A stretch of DNA of 25,051 nt from positions 1 through 25,051 of IMG/VR virus record IMGVR_UViG_3300009604_002944. The stretch is one strand, 5' to 3'. Of the stretch, positions 23,152 to 25,051 are shown in pieces. The stretch is from a virus. The notes beneath the pieces are model-generated. The model was given only the letters and a program-made list of their open reading frames with translations. It did no database searches and was not told where the DNA came from. Positions within the stretch are counted from its first letter, which is position 1; every line of letters begins with the position of its first letter. The translations under genes and the position numbers were made by a program.

Positions 23152-23363
23152 GCTTCCCCCGTTTCTCTCCCGTAGGAGAGCCATGCCTTGACGCTGGCCG
23201 TCTGGAGGATGGCCGCGAGGTCTTGCGGCGCCTGGCCTGTCTCGATGGCGTGGATGGCCGCCGCCTGTAGCAGTTCTTGGCACAGCGTGAGCGGGCCGAT
23301 CCCGCCCTCGTCCGCCCAGGCGATGAGCGAGGCGAGATGAGCCCGGAGGGTGAAGAGGCTCAT
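23148..23363 (-). CDS. Small helical protein, 71 residues, unknown
   Basis: The ATG at 23363 overlaps the upstream radical SAM stop (ATGA at 23360-23363), and the stop overlaps the next GTG. An in-frame ATG at 23549 would lie deep in the radical SAM gene and is rejected. The product is nearly all helix: SLFTLRAHLASLIAWADEGG, LTLCQELLQAAAIHAIETGQ and LAAILQTASVKAWLSYG. The family is unknown. Overlaps at both ends suggest that it is translated as part of one operon. Confidence 0.62.
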   Translation of the reverse strand: MSLFTLRAHLASLIAWADEGGIGPLTLCQELLQAAAIHAIETGQAPQDLAAILQTASVKAWLSYGRETGEA

Positions 23364-24277
23364 TGACCGCCCCACATTGAAAGCTGATTGCGGGCCGCCG
23401 CCGTCAACGTCTCGACCGGTTTGTGAAGTGCGTAGGTCAACGCGGGGCGCGACCAGTTCTTCGCCAATTTCCGCCAGTCGCGCGAGTATTCGATCCAGTC
23501 GTTGTCGGGTTGGTAGAGTTGCGCGTGGGGCATCATTCCGAGATCCCACACACGTTCAAGGCGCTTTGTGGCTTTCACGATCGTGTCATTGCCAAACCCG
23601 ATCAAAGTGTAGACCCGCAAACGATAGCGGGAAAAGTCAGAAAGGAGAGCCCTTGCCGCTTCGAGTTGTTCAACCTGCCGGTTTGTGTCCGCAGCTAAGA
23701 AGATCTGGAATAGGCGGATCGTCTTCAGTTGCTCCACAAACCACGGATTGACCAGGCGGATGTCAATACCCCCGGCAAATTGCACCCCGCGCGTTTTGTC
23801 GAATGCAGCATGCCCCGGCATCCGGCGAAGCATTGCAAACACCCGCGCCTGATGTGCCTGGGATGCTTGCAAGAAGTTGTTGTCTTGAATGATCCACCCG
23901 TCCTCGAAGTTCTCGATCTCTGAGATCCGGCCCTCTCGACTGGGCACCAAGCACCACGGGCACTTTCGATTGCACCCCCGGGTAGTGAACGTGACACCCT
24001 CCGCGAGGTAGCGCCCAGGGACGAAGGCCGAGGCCGTCTCATCGCCCAGAGCCGGGCCGCCAACGCGCACCACCGGATAGAACGCGGACCAGGCTCGCCG
24101 CAATCGCTCCGCCTCAACGAGATCCCATGTGAACGATACCGAAATGTGCACCTCGGAAACGTCACCCGGGGGCGGGCGAAACAACGGGGGATCACCGACG
24201 AAGGCAAGCCGATCTTTAGGCGTGTGAGAGGTGCGCCGCGGAAAGACCCGCAGCAGATCCGGGCGGCCGTTCATCAT
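23360..24277 (-). CDS. Radical SAM enzyme of unknown substrate
   Basis: The product is 305 residues from the ATG at 24277 overlapping the Gp157-like stop (ATGA); a second ATG follows immediately. The radical SAM cluster motif CNRKCPWC gives Cys102, Cys106 and Cys109 (CxxxCxxC), ligands of the 4Fe-4S cluster that cleaves S-adenosylmethionine. The preceding 90 residues (VHISVSFTWDLVEAERL, VRVGGPAL) look like a degenerate cobalamin-binding-like domain. Downstream, WIIQDNNFL, a Gly-Gly motif in FAGGIDIRLV, and LRVYTLIGFGND follow the usual TIM-barrel order. Several phages carry relatives near DNA metabolism genes. Here it sits two genes from the edge and three before a methyltransferase, so a DNA, nucleotide or tRNA modification role is possible; this is inference. 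Confidence 0.85.
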   Translation of the reverse strand: MMNGRPDLLRVFPRRTSHTPKDRLAFVGDPPLFRPPPGDVSEVHISVSFTWDLVEAERLRRAWSAFYPVVRVGGPALGDETASAFVPGRYLAEGVTFTTRGCNRKCPWCLVPSREGRISEIENFEDGWIIQDNNFLQASQAHQARVFAMLRRMPGHAAFDKTRGVQFAGGIDIRLVNPWFVEQLKTIRLFQIFLAADTNRQVEQLEAARALLSDFSRYRLRVYTLIGFGNDTIVKATKRLERVWDLGMMPHAQLYQPDNDWIEYSRDWRKLAKNWSRPALTYALHKPVETLTAAARNQLSMWGGQ

Positions 24278-24780
24278 TTGAGCGTCACCGACCAGTCATG
24301 CAACAGGGAGAACCCTTCAAGCTCAGCGCCACCGCGGAGGGCGGAGAGGGCGCCTTTCTTGTCCATCCTCTTCACCTCTTCCACAGAGACGAACTCAGGC
24401 GGCCAGGCGTCCGGGTCTGAGGGGCTGACCATTGACGCCCTCCGTGAGAGGTGCGCGGAAAAGTGATCGCCACGGATCGCGCTCTCCCCCGTTAGGTCGT
24501 GATGTGCGATCAACAATTCCCGCGCATTGCCCCGTAACCTATCCCGCTTCGTTCTGAGCGACTTCACCCGGGCGGAGGCCCTGTCGGCTAACCGCTTGAA
24601 ATGATCGGCCTCAGCGTTCAGCCGACGGACGACCGCGGCGATGGCGCCGAGCTTGTCGGGCGCCGCGTCGAAGTATTCGGCTAACCGCTGTTCGGATTCT
24701 GGCGTCAATGCGCCGCCCTCGTCTTCGAGGAGAGCGACCAGGCGCCCGGCCTCCACTGTCAGATCGAATGCGGAACTCAA
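24274..24780 (-). CDS. Gp157-family phage protein
   Basis: The product is 168 residues. The TTG start at 24780 overlaps the stop of the upstream gene (TTGA at 24777-24780). The centre is a long charged coiled coil at about residues 45-90 (VVRRLNAEADHFKRLADRAS, then VKSLRTKRDRLRGNARELL), followed by a beta segment (AIRGDHFSAHLSRRASMV) and an end with PEFVSVEEVKRMDKKGALSALRGG and a GFSLL strand. This order, coil then strands then an Lys-rich helix and a short strand, is that of the siphovirus Gp157 family (PF05565), first named in Streptococcus phage Sfi21-related work on host resistance. The molecular role is not known. The context of SSB-like and radical SAM genes fits a DNA replication or recombination module. 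Confidence 0.72.
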   Translation of the reverse strand: MSSAFDLTVEAGRLVALLEDEGGALTPESEQRLAEYFDAAPDKLGAIAAVVRRLNAEADHFKRLADRASARVKSLRTKRDRLRGNARELLIAHHDLTGESAIRGDHFSAHLSRRASMVSPSDPDAWPPEFVSVEEVKRMDKKGALSALRGGAELEGFSLLHDWSVTLK

Positions 24781-25051
24781 AACGGTAAATCCCCATCGGC
24801 CGCCGCCTTGACCGCTTCGATCTCTTCGATCTCAGCCGCCCACGCTTCAGGCATCTGTGGGCCCGGGGCGTCCCGGTCCTCTGGTGGTAGCTCGCAAGGG
24901 ATCGGTGTGCTGGGCCATTGGAGGAAGTCGCACCCCTTTCCATTATCAACGCACTTGAACGAAGGCCATGCGGGCTTCTGTGTCTTGTTTCGCTCGCGGT
25001 TGTCCCACAGGTCCCCGCCGCATTCCGGGCACCTGCCGAGGAGCTTTCCGC
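24777..25051 (-). CDS. Zinc-ribbon protein with SSB-like C-terminal tip, N-terminus outside the window
   Basis: The frame is open to the right edge of the window, so only the last 90 or so residues are present. A zinc-binding block starts CPECGGDLWDNRER and continues to FKCVDNGKGCDFLQWP, giving two cysteine pairs. The C-terminus is DGDLPF, close to the acidic-hydrophobic tip DDDIPF of single-stranded DNA-binding proteins, which recruits partner enzymes. I infer a ssDNA-binding or annealing protein of the phage replication module. It might also be a recombination mediator that uses the same tip. The stop overlaps the next start (TTGA). Confidence 0.65.
   Translation of the reverse strand, partial: GKLLGRCPECGGDLWDNRERNKTQKPAWPSFKCVDNGKGCDFLQWPSTPIPCELPPEDRDAPGPQMPEAWAAEIEEIEAVKAAADGDLPF

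Overview
The window is about 25 kb of a tailed double-stranded DNA phage (Caudoviricetes) or prophage from a GC-rich host; by eye GC is near 60%. The gene order terminase, portal, scaffold, capsid, head-tail joining, tail tube, tail chaperones, tape measure, tail tip, lysis is the standard order of a siphovirus. A 695-residue tape measure, a single tube protein and no sheath gene point to a long non-contractile tail. There is no integrase, repressor, tRNA, rRNA, insertion sequence or CRISPR array, so the window cannot say whether the phage is temperate. The host cannot be named. Several spanin-like small membrane or secreted genes weakly suggest a Gram-negative host.

Forward strand, positions 1 to about 20270: a 5'-truncated PLD-like (HKD motif) gene; small and large terminase; portal; a scaffold-like coiled-coil protein; a 168-base leader with a possible promoter; the major capsid protein; an unrecognised basic-tailed protein and a 49-codon overlapping gene; head-tail adaptor; tail terminator-like protein; tail tube; a tail assembly chaperone pair joined by a visible -1 slippery site (GGGTTTT) with a hairpin behind it; minor tail protein; tape measure; a 1116-residue tail-tip protein with a sialidase-like propeller; a hub-like protein; two small fibre or tip proteins; then a lysis block (holin-like protein, YkuD-like candidate endolysin, four small membrane or secreted proteins).

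Reverse strand, 25051 down to 20208: a tightly packed block converging on the late block. Reading in its own direction it holds the end of a zinc-ribbon protein with an SSB-like acidic tip, a Gp157-family protein, a radical SAM enzyme, a 71-residue unknown, a cysteine-rich unknown, a beta-class adenine DNA methyltransferase, an AT-rich gap, two unknown proteins with the same 25-base leader, and a small ribbon-helix-helix protein with an AT-hook-like N-terminus. This looks like the edge of the replication, recombination and DNA-modification module. Nearly all junctions are ATGA, GTGA or TTGA stop-start overlaps, so translation is probably coupled.

The points most worth a second look are the chaperone frameshift signal, the high density of GATC in a phage that carries its own adenine methyltransferase, the radical SAM gene of unknown substrate, the YkuD-like lysis candidate with its cluster of small envelope proteins, and the AT-hook plus RHH protein.
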